Source: Eublepharis macularius (Eukaryota > Chordata > Lepidosauria > Squamata > Eublepharidae). From it: 64,000 bases of DNA. This document shows positions 63,461 to 64,000 of the stretch, one piece after another. The stretch is from the NCBI RefSeq assembly GCF_028583425.1, contig NC_072797.1, positions 21,672,001-21,736,000 of the forward strand, read 5' to 3'. Numbering within the stretch: the first letter of the stretch is position 1; each line of letters starts with the position of its first letter. Both the position numbers and the translations under genes were made by a program. The notes below the pieces were generated by a model. It had not been told where the DNA came from. It did no database searches and saw only the letters and a program-made list of their open reading frames with translations.

Positions 63461-64000
63461 CTCTCTCCCCGCCCTGGACGGCGCGCACCACGTCCTCGAC
63501 GTACTTGGCGCCCTCGTCGAAGGCGAAGTCTTCGATGTGGAGGGCGGCCTCGCGGAAGACGGCGTGGACGCCCTCGACGGCGAAGAAGCAGTTGCGCTGC
63601 TCCTTGTCCTCCTGGTAGACGAGCAGCAGCCGCGTCCACTGGTGGCGGCGGAAGAGGGCCAGGAACATCTCGCCCAGCTTGGAGTAGCCCGGCGCCACGC
63701 GGGTCAGGTGCGAGTACTCGCCCGTCTTGGCGTTGAAGGCGGCGGCCAGCGTGCCGGCCGAGATCATGGGCAGGTTCCAGTGCGAGGCCAGGCGGGCCAC
63801 CGGCGCGGCCGCGTACTCGCAGACGGGCCCCAGCAGCAGGTCGGGCCACTGGCGCTGCAGGGCCACCATGTCCACCAGGCGGAACAGGGCCCGGTTGCCG
63901 CAGTCCGAGTCCTCGTAGAAGAGGCGCAGCCGGTAGCCCGCCGGCAGCAGCGTGCCGTTCGCCTCCAGGCCCCGCACCGCGTACTCGATGGCCGGCCGCA
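63461..64000 (-). CDS. NPR3: NPR3 exon 1 (partial): N-terminal part of ligand-binding domain
   Basis: The frame enters at the window edge with [16 protein letters not shown] and runs to VQGGER plus one base, then the donor GTGAG. Family motifs seen are [49 protein letters not shown], and RNCFF..EGVHAVF. The two cysteines (DSDCGN and GPVCEY) match a disulfide conserved in natriuretic receptors. NGT is a likely N-glycosylation site. Compared with human NPR3 as I recall it, the loop after NGT is about three residues shorter. The exon is very GC-rich, with nearly all third positions G or C, unlike exons 2-8, and it lies in a CpG-dense block. An ATG at 63977 is internal and is not the start, because homology continues upstream of it. 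Confidence 0.96.

Larger units (their letters stand above)
62690..64000. promoter_or_regulatory. CpG-dense region over NPR3 exon 1 (start of CpG island)
   Basis: G+C and CpG frequency rise sharply from about 62.7 kb to the right edge, in contrast with the AT-rich introns. It covers exon 1 and the first part of intron 1. The island probably continues over the promoter beyond the window. The call rests on visual base composition only. Confidence 0.6.

Noticed and set aside
63977-63979. ATG at 63977 as the NPR3 start codon
   Set aside because: NPR3 homology ([10 protein letters not shown]) continues upstream to the window edge and no signal peptide follows this ATG.

Overview
The window is vertebrate nuclear DNA, most likely from a squamate reptile (lizard). 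It carries split genes with GT-AG introns, one CpG-rich first exon, and a repeat set typical of squamates: tRNA-derived Sauria-type SINEs, 5S-rRNA-derived SINEs, and CR1, L2-like and RTE/BovB LINEs. It also has many short DNA transposons and long microsatellites. I cannot name the species.

Only one host gene is supported: NPR3, the natriuretic peptide clearance receptor (NPR-C). It lies on the minus strand and fills the window from the right edge to about 18.2 kb. Eight coding exons are readable: 64000-63461 (partial), 51296-51174, 45847-45681, 25270-25135, 23894-23800, 22140-22008, 20750-20666 and 18276-18165. All seven introns are GT-AG, the phases join without a break, and the stop codon is present. 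The signal peptide and extreme N-terminus lie beyond the right edge. Intron 3 is about 20.4 kb and intron 1 about 12.2 kb, and both hold most of the repeats.

The left end (1-3820) holds a Gypsy-type LTR element on the minus strand that runs off the window. Its domain order is LTR, protease, integrase, reverse transcriptase. Integrase before RT is the order of the Gmr1-like group, not of ordinary Gypsy elements. From 3.8 to 18.1 kb the DNA is 3' flank and probable 3' UTR of NPR3, with LINE and SINE relics, a GC-rich unidentified block (12.1-13.0 kb) and a DIRS-like relic.

Structures worth a second look are: three short hAT-like transposons (10.3, 19.4 and 25.9 kb) that share ends and each have a perfect 8-bp target duplication; a fourth hAT-like element (48.1 kb) cleanly inserted in an L2-like LINE; a near-perfect 405-bp-arm inverted repeat at 28.3-29.2 kb followed by a partial direct copy; a fold-back element around a BovB fragment at 57.5-57.9 kb; and a 25-bp-stem hairpin at 6.04 kb. 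I found no operon, CRISPR array, phage or new multigene system.
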